NCBI GenBank assembly: GCA_025060325.1
Contig: JANXBW010000020.1
Coordinates: forward strand, 1 to 64,000
From: Thermoguttaceae bacterium
GTDB taxonomy: Bacteria; Planctomycetota; Planctomycetia; Pirellulales; Thermoguttaceae
DNA: 64,000 nt
Reading direction: 5' to 3'
Shown: piece by piece, positions 35,080 to 47,213 of the stretch
How the letters are laid out: each line of letters opens with the position of its first letter
Numbering within the stretch: position 1 is the first letter of the stretch
Program-made: the position numbers and the translations under genes
The notes under the pieces: model-generated
Databases searched by the model: none
What the model was told of the DNA's origin: nothing
The model's input: only the letters and a program-made list of their open reading frames with translations

Positions 35080-36843
35080 ATGATATGGCAAAACCGGTCT
35101 GGTTTTATTCACAAACTGGCTGCGGTGGTTTCCGTGGTTTTGCTTGTTGGATCGACGTCAGCCGCCTTGCAGGCCCAGGAGGTTACTCGGACGCCAGTCC
35201 TCCTCCAGGACGTGCGCGTCGTATGCGATCGGGCGCCAGATTGTTCCTCGCTCAGAAGTCTTGTGGAATCTGTCACCCGGCAGTGCCAGACGGATGATGA
35301 ACGGGCAATTGCCCTTTACAACGTATGCCGCTACTTGATTTATCACCATGCTTATCCGACCGAAAGGAAGCCGATCTCAGCGCTTAAACTCATTCACGTC
35401 TATGGATGGGCACTTTGCGGCGGCGAGCACACCGTGCTGGGGGCCCTGTTTGAAGCAGCCGGCTATCGGTGGCGCTATCGCGGCTGGAGCGACCCCGGCC
35501 ACACCACAATCGAAGTCTTCTACGGTGACCGCTGGCACTGGCTGGACACGTTTCTTAAGTTTTACACCTGGGCTCCCGATCCGCGTGCTCCTCGTGGGTG
35601 GACAATTGCCTCCCAAGAGGACATTAAGGCCAACCCTGATTTGATCACAAAGGCCATAGTGTTCGACGAAGCCAGAAAGGTTTGGTACTTCCGCCACAAT
35701 CCGTTTACGATTCGCGGTGGGCAGGCCCAGTGGACAGCACCGGCCCTTCTTGTCTGTGGCGACAGTCCCGACGGCATCCTTAGTGGCGTGCGAAGTAGCC
35801 GCAATGCCGGCAGTCCCCGCGGCTGGGGATCTATCGTGTTCGATGATCCTTCCTATTCCGCCGCTGTAAACCTTCGGCCGGGTTATCGCCTGGACCTCAC
35901 GTGGGATAAGGAACCGGATGGGTGGTACTTTGGCACTAGTAAGAACCCACCGCACCACACTTGTGGGGACAAAGACTATCGCAATTGTCCAGTGATTGGA
36001 CCCATTCTGGAACCTTACGGGGGGACGGAGCGCCGCCGGACGTGGTCTAACGGCCGATTGATCTTCGCCCCAGATTTGAAAAACGAGGACTGCCTGAGCG
36101 GCCTGGAGGACGTTGACAATGTCGCTGTACGCAATGGGCAAATTGTTCTTGTTGACGAAAGCCGGCCGGGCCGGGTGGTAATCCCTATGGAATCCCCGTA
36201 CGTGGTAGCCAAAGCCGTGTTGACGGTAGAACCTGGACCGGTTGAGCTTGAGCTATCGCGCGAGGGGGAGCCGTTCCGACCAATAAGTCTTGAGGCCTTC
36301 TCCGATGCCGTCCGCGGTATCTACAGCTATCGCCTAAGGCTTACGTTTACACACGCCCTTAACCGATTGGAAGTCATCAGTGTCCTCCAGCACAATCAGG
36401 AGGCTTTGCCCTATCTTGCCCCGGGCCGCAATCGTATCTCGGTGTCCGTCACCAACCCAGAGGTGCTGCGGCGTTACCGCCTTGTCATCACCTACGCTTA
36501 CTGTCCAGGGTGGCGGGAGCGCACGCCGGAGGAGATCTACCAGGCGGGAGCAGAAATTGCCCGCGCGCACTTTGCCCGCTGGATTGAGCAGCCGGTGGTG
36601 GTCCGTAAAGTTGTTGACCGTGTACCGTGCGAGTTCGAAATCCTGATTCCCACACCCCGAGGTAAACAGCCGGTTTATCCGCGAATGCTTTTCCTCCGCC
36701 GGGAATTGTTAACCGCTGGCCAACAACCAGCCGAGGTGCCAACTCCGCCATCGGAGCCAACGGTCGGGCCGGAGGAAGAACTCCGCGAACTGCCTACACC
36801 TTGGCTTCTCGGCGCTCTCCCGCCGGGGGACCTACGCCAATGA
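35080..36843 (+). CDS. Exported transglutaminase-like protein
   Basis: 587 residues, ATG start with GGGAGGA at good spacing. The signal peptide (FIHKLAAVVSVVLLVGSTSAALQAQ) ends near residue 34. A transglutaminase-core (papain-like) domain follows at about 45-165: Cys113 in VYGWALCGGEHTVLGALFEAAG, His141 in PGHTTIEVFYGDRW and Asp156 in HWLDTFLKFY form the expected Cys-His-Asp triad. The remaining 400 residues are beta-rich with no recognised catalytic motif, including GYRLDLTWDKEPDGWYFG and GRNRISVSVTNPEVLRRY, which resemble sugar-binding or jelly-roll domains. Such proteins occur widely in planctomycetes; many act as peptidases or are of unknown role. Substrate unknown. It is monocistronic and converges on the cls gene. 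Confidence 0.88.
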   Translation: MIWQNRSGFIHKLAAVVSVVLLVGSTSAALQAQEVTRTPVLLQDVRVVCDRAPDCSSLRSLVESVTRQCQTDDERAIALYNVCRYLIYHHAYPTERKPISALKLIHVYGWALCGGEHTVLGALFEAAGYRWRYRGWSDPGHTTIEVFYGDRWHWLDTFLKFYTWAPDPRAPRGWTIASQEDIKANPDLITKAIVFDEARKVWYFRHNPFTIRGGQAQWTAPALLVCGDSPDGILSGVRSSRNAGSPRGWGSIVFDDPSYSAAVNLRPGYRLDLTWDKEPDGWYFGTSKNPPHHTCGDKDYRNCPVIGPILEPYGGTERRRTWSNGRLIFAPDLKNEDCLSGLEDVDNVAVRNGQIVLVDESRPGRVVIPMESPYVVAKAVLTVEPGPVELELSREGEPFRPISLEAFSDAVRGIYSYRLRLTFTHALNRLEVISVLQHNQEALPYLAPGRNRISVSVTNPEVLRRYRLVITYAYCPGWRERTPEEIYQAGAEIARAHFARWIEQPVVVRKVVDRVPCEFEILIPTPRGKQPVYPRMLFLRRELLTAGQQPAEVPTPPSEPTVGPEEELRELPTPWLLGALPPGDLRQ

Positions 36844-36987
36844 GCAGTGCTCGCCCCTTTTGAAGCGGCCGGCAAGGTCGGCGGCGGGATATTCGCACAA
36901 GTCGCCGCACAACGATCAAGGACTCCGCCGCTTGATGAATAGCTTGTTTACAATACCCTTGCAAGCTACAGACAACTCCTTCTAGCT

Positions 36988-37003
36988 TTTGTCAACGGAT
37001 GTT
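36988..37003. repeat. Short inverted repeat between convergent genes
   Basis: GTCAAC-GGAT-GTTGAC is a perfect 6-bp stem with a 4-nt loop between the 3' ends of the transglutaminase-like and cls genes. T-rich sequence precedes it on the plus strand but does not follow it, so terminator function is weakly supported. Confidence 0.35.
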
Positions 37004-37040
37004 GACTCTGGCGTTGATTTGGCCGGGAAGGGGCCGACTT

Positions 37041-38492
37041 TCATAGCAGGGGACTCATCAGTCGAGCAATTCCGTCAAGGGTCTTTAGCCATTCGGGCCG
37101 AGCCTGCCACTCCTCTGGTGTCAACATCCGCGAGCGGGCCAAATACTGGAACTGAAGCCGACGTAACTCGGCGGTCACCCTTTGGCCGTAAAGCAGCAAG
37201 TTGACCTCGAAATTGAGGCTGAATGAGCGAATATCAAAGTTCCCCGTCCCTAGGAAGGAAAAACAGTTATCGATTGTCATTGTTTTGGCGTGAAGCAGAC
37301 CGGGCCGATAAAGATAAATCTTGCAGCCCAGGTCCAAAAGATCGCCGAAATAGGACCAGGCGGCGGCCCCAACTAGCAGTTTGTCGCATTTTTCCGGTAC
37401 GATTAGGATCACCTCCACGCCCCGCAGAACGGCGATTTGAACCGCCTGAAGGAACGACTGATCTGGCACGAAGTAAGGGGTGGTCACAATCACCTGCTGG
37501 CGAGCCGTGTGAAGGGCGCCAATCACCATGCGATGGTAATTCTCCACCGGGTAAGTCGGCCCGCTCGGCAGGACCTGGATTGGTACATCGCCCTTCGGTT
37601 GGGTGGCGGGGAAGAACGCCGCGTCGCTGAGAATCTCCTCTGTCTCGAAATACCAATCACCTAAGAAGACCGCCTGAAGAGCCAGAACGGCCGGGCCTTC
37701 CACCCGCGCTGTCATATCATGCCACGCTAGCCCCCGCCGGCCGTAGTCGGCGTTGATAATATTCTGCGAGCCGGTGTAACCCACCTTGCCATCGATTACC
37801 ACAATCTTGCGGTGATTCCGGACATCGATTCGGGCTACCGTGCGGCGGAAAAGTCCAACCGGAAGCGCAACCTGAACATTTACCCCCTTCCGAATAAGCT
37901 CCCCAGCCAAGCGGCGAAGCATGAACCGAGACCCCACAGCGTCAACAAGTACGCGGCAAGCTACCCCCCGTGCGGCAGCGCGAATGAGGGCCGCACCCAC
38001 CCTCTGTGCCGTCTCATCATCATGGAAGATGTAAAAAAGCATGTGGATGTGATGAGAAGCCTGGTCGATGTCGTCAATTAGCCGGTCGATGACATCCTCG
38101 GTCTCGGTAAGAAACTCCACGTGATTACCGCCGAGAATGGGCATTTGGCCGAGACGCTCTGCCAAACGAACGGCGGAGGACGCCTCGGCGGGAAGGGCCG
38201 GGTTGACCACCAAACTATCTTGGGGGAGCCGACCTATTTGCCGATGAAATTCCTCAATGAGCTGGCGATAGCGCTCCACCCGCCGCCGCGGTAGGCGGTT
38301 ACTCCCAACCAGTAAGTAAAGGACCAAACCCACCCACGGAAGGAAAAAGATGACGGTAAGCCAAGCCAAAGCAGCATTGGGACTTCGCCGTCGCGGGACA
38401 GTGAAAAGCATCACCAATCGGATCGCCCATTCGGTGACGTAAAGCAGCACGTAAAGGATTTCTCGCGATCCCGCATCCGTCCATAAGGACAT
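37041..38492 (-). CDS. cls: Cardiolipin synthase (phospholipase D superfamily)
   Basis: 483 residues. Two N-terminal membrane spans (about residues 8-27 and 38-60: VLLYVTEWAIRLVMLF, AALAWLTVIFFLPWVGLVLYLLVG) anchor it in the inner membrane. Two HxKxxxxD motifs form the active site: HRKIVVID within RNHRKIVVIDGKVGYTGSQNI at about residue 230, and HAKTMTID within LLHAKTMTIDNCFSFLGTGNFDIRSF near 405. It condenses two phosphatidylglycerol molecules (or PG and PE) to cardiolipin. Length and architecture match bacterial Cls. No phospholipid gene is adjacent. A GTCAAC/GTTGAC inverted repeat lies downstream at 36988-37003. Confidence 0.95.
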   Translation of the reverse strand: MSLWTDAGSREILYVLLYVTEWAIRLVMLFTVPRRRSPNAALAWLTVIFFLPWVGLVLYLLVGSNRLPRRRVERYRQLIEEFHRQIGRLPQDSLVVNPALPAEASSAVRLAERLGQMPILGGNHVEFLTETEDVIDRLIDDIDQASHHIHMLFYIFHDDETAQRVGAALIRAAARGVACRVLVDAVGSRFMLRRLAGELIRKGVNVQVALPVGLFRRTVARIDVRNHRKIVVIDGKVGYTGSQNIINADYGRRGLAWHDMTARVEGPAVLALQAVFLGDWYFETEEILSDAAFFPATQPKGDVPIQVLPSGPTYPVENYHRMVIGALHTARQQVIVTTPYFVPDQSFLQAVQIAVLRGVEVILIVPEKCDKLLVGAAAWSYFGDLLDLGCKIYLYRPGLLHAKTMTIDNCFSFLGTGNFDIRSFSLNFEVNLLLYGQRVTAELRRLQFQYLARSRMLTPEEWQARPEWLKTLDGIARLMSPLL

Positions 38493-39298
38493 CGACGGCA
38501 GATCTCCCGAGTCGGCACTCTCGAGGGTAAATGGGCAGGTAGCCCCCGAATCAAATTACCGGACCTTCAGGAAGCGTTCAATGTGGAGGACCGCCCACCG
38601 TAGCTCCCTGCAAATCGCGGCACGGGGGCCAGACGGGGTATCCACCGGTATTCTCCCCGGGGGGGGTAAGCTTGGTTTTTCGCAAGAAGCTACTAGCCGG
38701 CCACTTGCCGCGGGCTGGGCATTTGCTCATTGCAAGTAAAGCAGGGTATCAGTTCCTAGGGTCAAGCACTCTCACCGATTTGAGAGCAAGTTTTTCGGCA
38801 GGTGGTAATGGGGCGGCCGCGAAAAAGCAACACCCGGATCACTCCTTTCGCAGCGGGGTGCCCGTTCGTGGCAGTTCTCGCGCCGGGATCGCGATGACCC
38901 TGTGGCAAGACTACCCTCCCACACCACTTCCAAAGCAGTTAAGTTCGATCGCCGTTGTAGACGGCTATTTCGTCGCGCTACAATTCCGTCCCCGAGCCAG
39001 GAACTGTAAGAGTGGTTTCCTTGGCTGAAGGTTGCCGGGGAAGAACGCAGGGTGTTCCCTTAAAAAACCACCCTTGGGTGGGGAAATAAAGATCCCAGAT
39101 ATGGCGGTTTTGGCGCAGATTTAGGCGACGAATCGCGGGTGTGCCGGCCGCGCCTTGGAGCTACCCGACCGCCTAAGGACGCGAAGGCGGTGAAATTAAG
39201 ACTCCCACGGCATTAATCCCGACGAAAAGGACGCGGTAGGGCGGGTTTTCGCCTTTGGGGAACACGTTTCCTTCTTCCTGTGTGGAAGTTCGCCAATT
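38493..39298. other. Intergenic region with a small hairpin and A/T run
   Basis: About 800 bases between divergent genes. A 118-codon plus-strand frame (from TTG at 38672) is not credible. The hairpin at 39062-39081 is described separately. Promoters of cls and the TPR protein gene must lie here. Confidence 0.4.
39062..39081 (-). terminator. Terminator-like hairpin with T6 on the minus strand
   Basis: On the minus strand CCACC-CAAG-GGTGG is followed directly by TTTTTT. No annotated minus-strand gene ends just upstream of it (to the right), so if it is a real terminator it implies an unannotated short minus-strand transcript, or it attenuates leaders upstream of cls. Confidence 0.4.
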
Positions 39299-39334
39299 TT
39301 GGATAACGAGGAAGCCCGCGGGCGAAGGCCAAGG

Positions 39335-39928
39335 ATGGCATATTTGCGCATAGTAATTCCCGGATTTAGTAGAGCTTATTCCTCCTTGGGGGCCACGCTC
39401 GCAGCTTGCTCTTTTTGGCTACTTTTCAACTTAACCCTCGTCAGTGAGACCCTGTGGACCGAATGGCTTTCGCGGGAAGCCCGCATCCTTCTTTGGGGAT
39501 TAGCCGCAGGGGCGTGGCTTGTGGCCATTAGCCTGGCTCGCCGGAAGGAAGATTCGCTCACTGCCGCGGGCGAAGAATCCCTCCGCGAAGAGAATGATCC
39601 TTTTCCGAACTTCCTCGAGCACTACTTAAGAGGCGATTGGGAGTTGCTAGCAGCTAAATTGGCCCGGCATCTCGAGCATAACCCTCAGGACGCGGAAGCA
39701 AGGCTCCTTTTGGCGAGCGTTCATCGCAGGCAGGGCCGGATCCGGGACGCCAGGAGACAACTTGAGCATCTCCGTCAGATCGATAGCTCCGGTCGCTGGA
39801 TCCTAGAGCTTCACCGCGAGAAGTCGCTTCTGCGGCAACTGGAGCTCGAACCAACGGAAACCTCGTCGGAGGGCTTGGCGCCTTTGAAAGAAGACTCCCG
39901 AACCGCAGAACACGCGAAAGCGGCTTAA
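39335..39928 (+). CDS. Membrane protein with a TPR-like cytoplasmic domain
   Basis: 197 residues from the ATG at 39335 (a TTG at 39299 is an alternative). Two hydrophobic spans lie at about residues 16-36 (LGATLAACSFWLLFNLTLV) and 50-69 (ILLWGLAAGAWLVAISLA). A soluble region follows with one clear TPR-like pair: FLEHYLRGDWELLAAKLARHL, then NPQDAEARLLLASVHRRQGRIRDARRQLEHL, ending in an acidic tail. Such small TPR membrane proteins are common in planctomycetes and often assist assembly of envelope complexes. The exact function is unknown. Positive and acidic ends fit a cytoplasmic C-terminus. Confidence 0.75.
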   Translation: MAYLRIVIPGFSRAYSSLGATLAACSFWLLFNLTLVSETLWTEWLSREARILLWGLAAGAWLVAISLARRKEDSLTAAGEESLREENDPFPNFLEHYLRGDWELLAAKLARHLEHNPQDAEARLLLASVHRRQGRIRDARRQLEHLRQIDSSGRWILELHREKSLLRQLELEPTETSSEGLAPLKEDSRTAEHAKAA

Positions 39929-41654
39929 GAGCTTGCTATCCCCACACTTCTCGGAAGCTTGGTGATCGGCCTGGTCTGGTCAGGACCAAATCCCTGACCC
40001 CTTCTGTAGTGTAACCCCAATGCCACCATTATGGTTAATTGCGGCCCTTTTCGTTTTGCCGCACGATGACATCCAGTGGCTTGGCCTAACCCGGTCCCAA
40101 GCTGCGAGCTTTGTTCGTAGCCGAAAAAATCGCTAAGACACGGATGTCCGGCCCGCGACGGGCAAAGGGAGCGGAACGGACTTCCAGGGGAATCCAGAAA
40201 CTCAGTCAGCCGGTTCTGCCTTTCGAATCGGGGCATGACCCAGAATTGTGCACCTGAAGCGGCACGGCTTTTGAAAGCAAGTTTTTGTGGGTTCGTCCTT
40301 TCTTGGGGTTTGAAAATTTCCTGAGGAAACGGTCCAGCTCAACTGGGCGAAGTCAAACCTTTGGGAAGACCGCTTCAACGGATGTGCCGCAACAATCCCG
40401 GTAAGCTAAATGGTTTCGGCAAATTCCTGGAACCGGAGGTGCTTCAGTCCCCAGGGGCCGGATCGGGATGGTAAGCGAGACCGCTTCCGACACGTTTTCT
40501 TGCCAGTCGTGAGAAAGGCTGGCGCCAAAATAGGCAGAATTACCGGAGGAATCAGGGACTGGCAGGTTTGGGCTTTCATTTATTGAGGGATCAGCCGTCC
40601 TGAATTTCGACTTGTTGTGGATGCGAAAAACTGCCGAATTTGAAGCATCGGAGGGCCAAAATCGGAGCGTATTCGTTCGATTTGGCGAATCGTCAGAAGC
40701 CGGCACAAATCCGCTAATGTATCTTTGATGGGTGGGGCCTCGAATTTTGCTCGTTTTTGCGCGTGGCTGAGCGGTGTGCGGCCGGTGCAGAGCCGAAGCC
40801 GTAACGGGTGTCCGGTCGGCTGGCTTTGGTTCACCAAACAGTCGGAAAGGGCGGGTTGCAGCTTTTCCTGGGGCAGCGTTTAAGCTTTCGGCTTTTGATC
40901 CGGAGGCTTGGGAGTTTGACAAGGGCTCATTCTTGGGCGGGGAGTGACCTATTCTAAGCGTCACGAGAAAAAGCGAGTGGTCATATCCACCTTTCGGGGG
41001 GATTAGCGCGTCGTTTCGGTAGCGGGAGATCCTTCCAGACCTTTTAAGTTTGAGAGGCGGGTACCGGAGAGGTAACTGACCGCAATAACCCTGATCTGGT
41101 GAGGCCAGCGCAACGGAGAACCTAAAAGACGGATTGTTTCGGGATATTGACGCGGCAAAGGCGTAATGGAATCCTTTCACTTTTTAAGGGGAAGAGCTGA
41201 GAGGAGAAGGAAGAGGCGACGCTGTTTGCATGATGCGATTGGGCTAACTGGACTAGGGTCACCAGATCGGTGCTGACGCGAGTGAAGACTTCGGGCAACA
41301 AACCCGATGGGCAAAAAGCCCGAACCACTGTCAAGCTAGCGTAAGGAAATTTGTGGCTGAGATCTTGCAAAATTTCTCCGGTAGGTTCAGTCGGGCAAGT
41401 TAAATCCAACGTAGAAATATGTGAGGACCCAACCCAAAGTGGGGGCAATCGTAGTGAAGCCCCTCGAGGGTTGGGGGCAGGCGGCCTCCCGGCCAAGCCG
41501 ATTGGCTCGCCGACTAGCCGCAGCTCGATTGGGAGTGGGAGCCTTCGGCTTCACGCTGCGGTCGTTTGCAACGAAAATAACTGGGGGTTTGGTGCTGGCG
41601 GAATGGTCCAAAGCACCGCGGTTCCTTAGATCTGCTTCGTAGAGGTTGTCGGCG
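39929..41654. other. Unexplained 1.7 kb gap upstream of clpC
   Basis: No gene is recognised. A 275-codon minus-strand frame (40353-41180) is open, but its product is Ser/Pro/Arg/Asn-rich with no hydrophobic core pattern, no start site and no family resemblance. Bases here look somewhat less GC-rich than neighbouring genes. The clpC promoter should lie near the right end; I see no CIRCE-type inverted repeat. Confidence 0.45.
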
Positions 41655-44198
<2,544 letters not shown>

Positions 44199-44324
44199 TG
44201 GCCCTGGGCGTTTAACCGGCGGCAATCAACCTTGCAAGTTGGCCGTTTTGGGCCAGCTAGCAAACCAAAAGCTACTCGGCAGACGCAGTACCGATAGGGT
44301 AGGCGGTATCTGGCCGATTTCTAA

Positions 44325-44356
44325 GCGGGGGCCGAGTGCCCCCGCGTCGTTTTTTT
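44325..44356 (+). terminator. Rho-independent terminator of clpC
   Basis: GCGGGGGC (44325-44332) and GCCCCCGC (44338-44345) form a perfect 8-bp stem with a 5-nt loop, followed after GTCG by seven T (44350-44356). It lies 127 bases after the clpC stop codon, the best terminator in the window. Confidence 0.9.
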
Positions 44357-44553
44357 GAAAGCCGGCGGCCTTTTCCGAGCTTTGCGCTAGGCTTTGCTAC
44401 CTGGCTTGGCCGCAAGCTTATAGGCGGGGCCCAAACTCCCTAAGCATCCACGCGGATTGATCGGAGAGATCTTCCGGTTCTAGCCGGATTTAGGCAGATC
44501 TTCTCGGGGCGTTGGGCCGACAAATGCTCGTTTTCCGCCAGGGTGCCGATTGC

Positions 44554-45945
44554 ATGAAAAGACCCAGCTGGGCGGCCTTAGATCGGCTTATCTTTTACGG
44601 CGGTGTAATGCTTCTGGTGGTGGTTTTCGTCGCCTTTTCCCGGGCCAATATCGCCGCCGATTCTGTGGACTATTACGGAATGCTGCAGTGGCTCACGCCC
44701 GAGCCAGAAAAACCCATACTCCGCAACCTATACTTTGCACAGCAAAGATCGCCCGGCTATAGCCTTTCGGCCACAATCCCCTACTTCTTGTTGACATTTG
44801 CTGTCGATCCTTTTGTAACCACCGAGCAGGTGGTGGAGTATCCACCTCCGCCGCCGTTTTTTCGCGGTCCACCACCCCCGCGCTGGCCGCCGGAGGAGAC
44901 ATTTTCCAACCCGGCAAAAGAGGGATTTTCCACCGTCCACGGGCCGGGCTTTCCGCCTCCGGGACCTAAGGGGTCTGAATTTGCGCTTATCCCGCCCCGA
45001 CCTCTCTTACTGCGCCACGTACCCTTCAAAGATTTTTATGTGCCGCATGAAGGGAGCTGGTTCCAGTGGAAGTTAGTGCTAGCATTAGCCACGACGAGCT
45101 TGTTTTTTCTCGTAGTCGGAGTGATAACGTGTGGACAATCCTTACGCTGCCGCTTTTCCGACTGGCCGGCCTATGCTCTTGTCATTGTTGCTATCCTTTG
45201 CTCGCCTATTTTCCTCGTCAACATCGTGACTGCGCCACTCTATGCGACGTTTACCGCATTTGGCGTTAGTTCTCTTTTCCTGCTATCCTTTATTCGGGCA
45301 CATGAAACTGGCACGCCAACCCAGGCCTTGCTCTGCGGAGCGTTCCTCGGATACCTAGTCCTGGTTCGGCTTGAAGTGGCTGTATTTGCGGGGACTTTGG
45401 CCTTCCTGTTAATTGTTAAAGGTCAGTGGCGGCTTGCAGTGTTACTTGTTATCGGGGCAAGCTGGGCGCTTGTCGCCTGGGTGCTGTACAATTTTGCAGC
45501 GTTTGGGAAATGGCTCAACTTTGCCATTCTGAAAGGCGATATCAACCGGCTTACCTTCCGACCGGGGTATTTCTTCGACAGTCTTTTGCACCCACTTTCG
45601 GGCGTGGTATTTTGGACGCCAGTTTTGCTGCCTGGTTTGATCGGCCTATTCTTGAGCCGGTCCTCGGCCTTGCGGTTTCTTGGAGTGGCATCGGTTGTGC
45701 TCGTGATTCTTTATGCCCTTCGTGTACCAATTATGTACGACCACGTCGGTGGACCGCCGCTTGAAATTGGCGGGATTCCCGTCACACCCCCTCCCACCTC
45801 TGGCGCGATGCGGGAGCTTATCCGTGCGGACAACAACCGCTATGTAACCGTCTTGCTGCCGTTTCTTATTGTCGGCGTGCGCGAGCTTCTCGCTGTGGTT
45901 GCTTGGGCGGAGCGCCCCGCAGAAAAGCCCGTGACTGCTCCGTAG
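44554..45945 (+). CDS. Polytopic membrane protein with a proline-rich external loop
   Basis: 463 residues from the ATG of MKRPSWAALDRL (ATG at 44524 and 44512 are upstream alternatives). At least nine hydrophobic spans are visible, starting LIFYGGVMLLVVVFVAF. A long loop after the second span (about residues 90-160) is strongly Pro-rich, with EYPPPPPFFRGPPPPRWPP and FPPPGPKGSE. The early segment IAADSVDYYGMLQWL with its Asp residue and the later LYNFAAFGKWLNFAILKG resemble membrane glycosyltransferases of the GT-C class, but no certain signature is present. Function unknown; a polyprenol-sugar-dependent glycosyltransferase is possible. It stands alone after the clpC terminator. Confidence 0.85.
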   Translation: MKRPSWAALDRLIFYGGVMLLVVVFVAFSRANIAADSVDYYGMLQWLTPEPEKPILRNLYFAQQRSPGYSLSATIPYFLLTFAVDPFVTTEQVVEYPPPPPFFRGPPPPRWPPEETFSNPAKEGFSTVHGPGFPPPGPKGSEFALIPPRPLLLRHVPFKDFYVPHEGSWFQWKLVLALATTSLFFLVVGVITCGQSLRCRFSDWPAYALVIVAILCSPIFLVNIVTAPLYATFTAFGVSSLFLLSFIRAHETGTPTQALLCGAFLGYLVLVRLEVAVFAGTLAFLLIVKGQWRLAVLLVIGASWALVAWVLYNFAAFGKWLNFAILKGDINRLTFRPGYFFDSLLHPLSGVVFWTPVLLPGLIGLFLSRSSALRFLGVASVVLVILYALRVPIMYDHVGGPPLEIGGIPVTPPPTSGAMRELIRADNNRYVTVLLPFLIVGVRELLAVVAWAERPAEKPVTAP

Positions 45946-46249
45946 AATCGGACCTGCTTCCCACCGAACGCCCGCTAACTACCTCAGATTACCGACACAA
46001 ATCGGACTGATTCGTCGGAGTTTCGGAGGATTCCCGCCTCATCCGCAGACACCGGCAAGAGCGAATTCATCTCGCCCCAGTATGCCCGAAGGCCGTATAA
46101 CACACGGGAGAATCTTTTTGCTCACTCGGCAGTTACTTTCGTGCCCAAAGACGGGGCCAAACCGCCGAGTTGAGTACGGCCTTGACAGGACTGGCAGTGC
46201 CTCGCGACATGGCTACTTGTGACGGTACTTGCGCCAGAGGTGACCTGCG
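45946..46249. other. Intergenic region
   Basis: About 300 bases before the MlaE-like gene. No gene or clear repeat. It should contain the promoter of the mlaE-mlaF pair. Confidence 0.4.
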
Positions 46250-47125
46250 ATGGAGTCCCCAGAAATCTTAAGTGACACGCAGAAGAAATTCCGACTGCCC
46301 CTTGTGGCGGGATTTCTCCATGTTTTGGAACAGCTGGGTGGGCAAGTCCTCTACGGATTAGAGCAGCTGGGGCATGTCACCCTTTTTGCGGCCTCGACTT
46401 TTGCCTGGCTATTTCGCCGCTGGCCCGCAAAGGGGACGATTTGGCCAACCTTTTATCAAGTGGGCGTTCGCAGCGTCCCTGTGGTTGCACTGACGGGAAC
46501 TTTTGTGGGAATGGTGCTTGCTGTTCAAAGTTACACGCAATTTCATCGGGTGGGGATGGAGACCTGGCTGGGAGCGGTCATCAACATGGCGGTGATTAGG
46601 GAATTAGGGCCGGTGCTTGCTGCAGTGATGCTCGCTGGGCGTGTGGGAAGCGCAATGGCTGCGGAGCTTGGCACCATGCGTGTCACCGAACAAATCGACG
46701 CCCTGACGGCCATGGGAACCAATCCCATTCATTACCTGGTCGTGCCACGCTTTCTTGCTTGCTTGTTGATGATCCCCGCTTTAAGCGTGGTGGCTGATTT
46801 TATGGGGGTGTTGGGCGGGTATTTTTACAGCGTCTGGATCTTGGGAATTGACCCCCACCATTATGTCCAAAATTCAGCCGATTACATCAAAGCGTTCGAC
46901 GTGTTGGCAGGGGTAGCCAAGACGTTTTTCTTTGGGGCGGCTATTGCCCTGATCGCCTGCTATCAAGGATTTCATTGTGCCCCTGGGGCAGAAGGTGTCG
47001 GTCGGGCTGCAACGGCCGCCTTCGTCGTCGCGTTTGTTGTAATTTTGATGCTTGACTTGGCACTGGGGATCATCATCGAGAAGATCTACCTGAGCATTTG
47101 GCCCGAGGGTCCGAAGCTATTATGA
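46250..47125 (+). CDS. mlaE: MlaE family ABC transporter permease
   Basis: 291 residues, ATG start with AGAGGTGA upstream. A hydrophilic N-terminus of about 45 residues is followed by five hydrophobic spans. The MlaE signature is clear: VPVVALTGTFVGMVLAVQSY, RELGPVLAAVMLAGRVGSAMAAELGTM, EQIDALTAMGTNPIHYLVVPRF, and the C-terminal GCYQG-equivalent IACYQGFHCAPGAEGVGRAAT. It forms the inner-membrane core of a lipid-transport ABC system. The ATPase gene follows after 88 bases on the same strand. No MlaD (MCE domain) gene is present next to them, which is unusual for the typical mlaE-mlaF-mlaD order. Confidence 0.94.
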   Translation: MESPEILSDTQKKFRLPLVAGFLHVLEQLGGQVLYGLEQLGHVTLFAASTFAWLFRRWPAKGTIWPTFYQVGVRSVPVVALTGTFVGMVLAVQSYTQFHRVGMETWLGAVINMAVIRELGPVLAAVMLAGRVGSAMAAELGTMRVTEQIDALTAMGTNPIHYLVVPRFLACLLMIPALSVVADFMGVLGGYFYSVWILGIDPHHYVQNSADYIKAFDVLAGVAKTFFFGAAIALIACYQGFHCAPGAEGVGRAATAAFVVAFVVILMLDLALGIIIEKIYLSIWPEGPKLL

Positions 47126-47213
47126 CGTCGGCTTAACTGCTAGGAGTGGTCCGCTGCGATCCTCCCGCGGCTCACCTTGTTTACTTGCGGACCGAACCAG
47201 GGCACTGTCCACA

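Noticed and set aside
38672-39028. 118-codon plus-strand frame
   Set aside because: TTG start without a ribosome binding site and random composition.
40353-41180. 275-codon minus-strand frame as a gene
   Set aside because: Composition unlike a folded protein, no start site, no resemblance to a family; kept only as a question within the gap finding.
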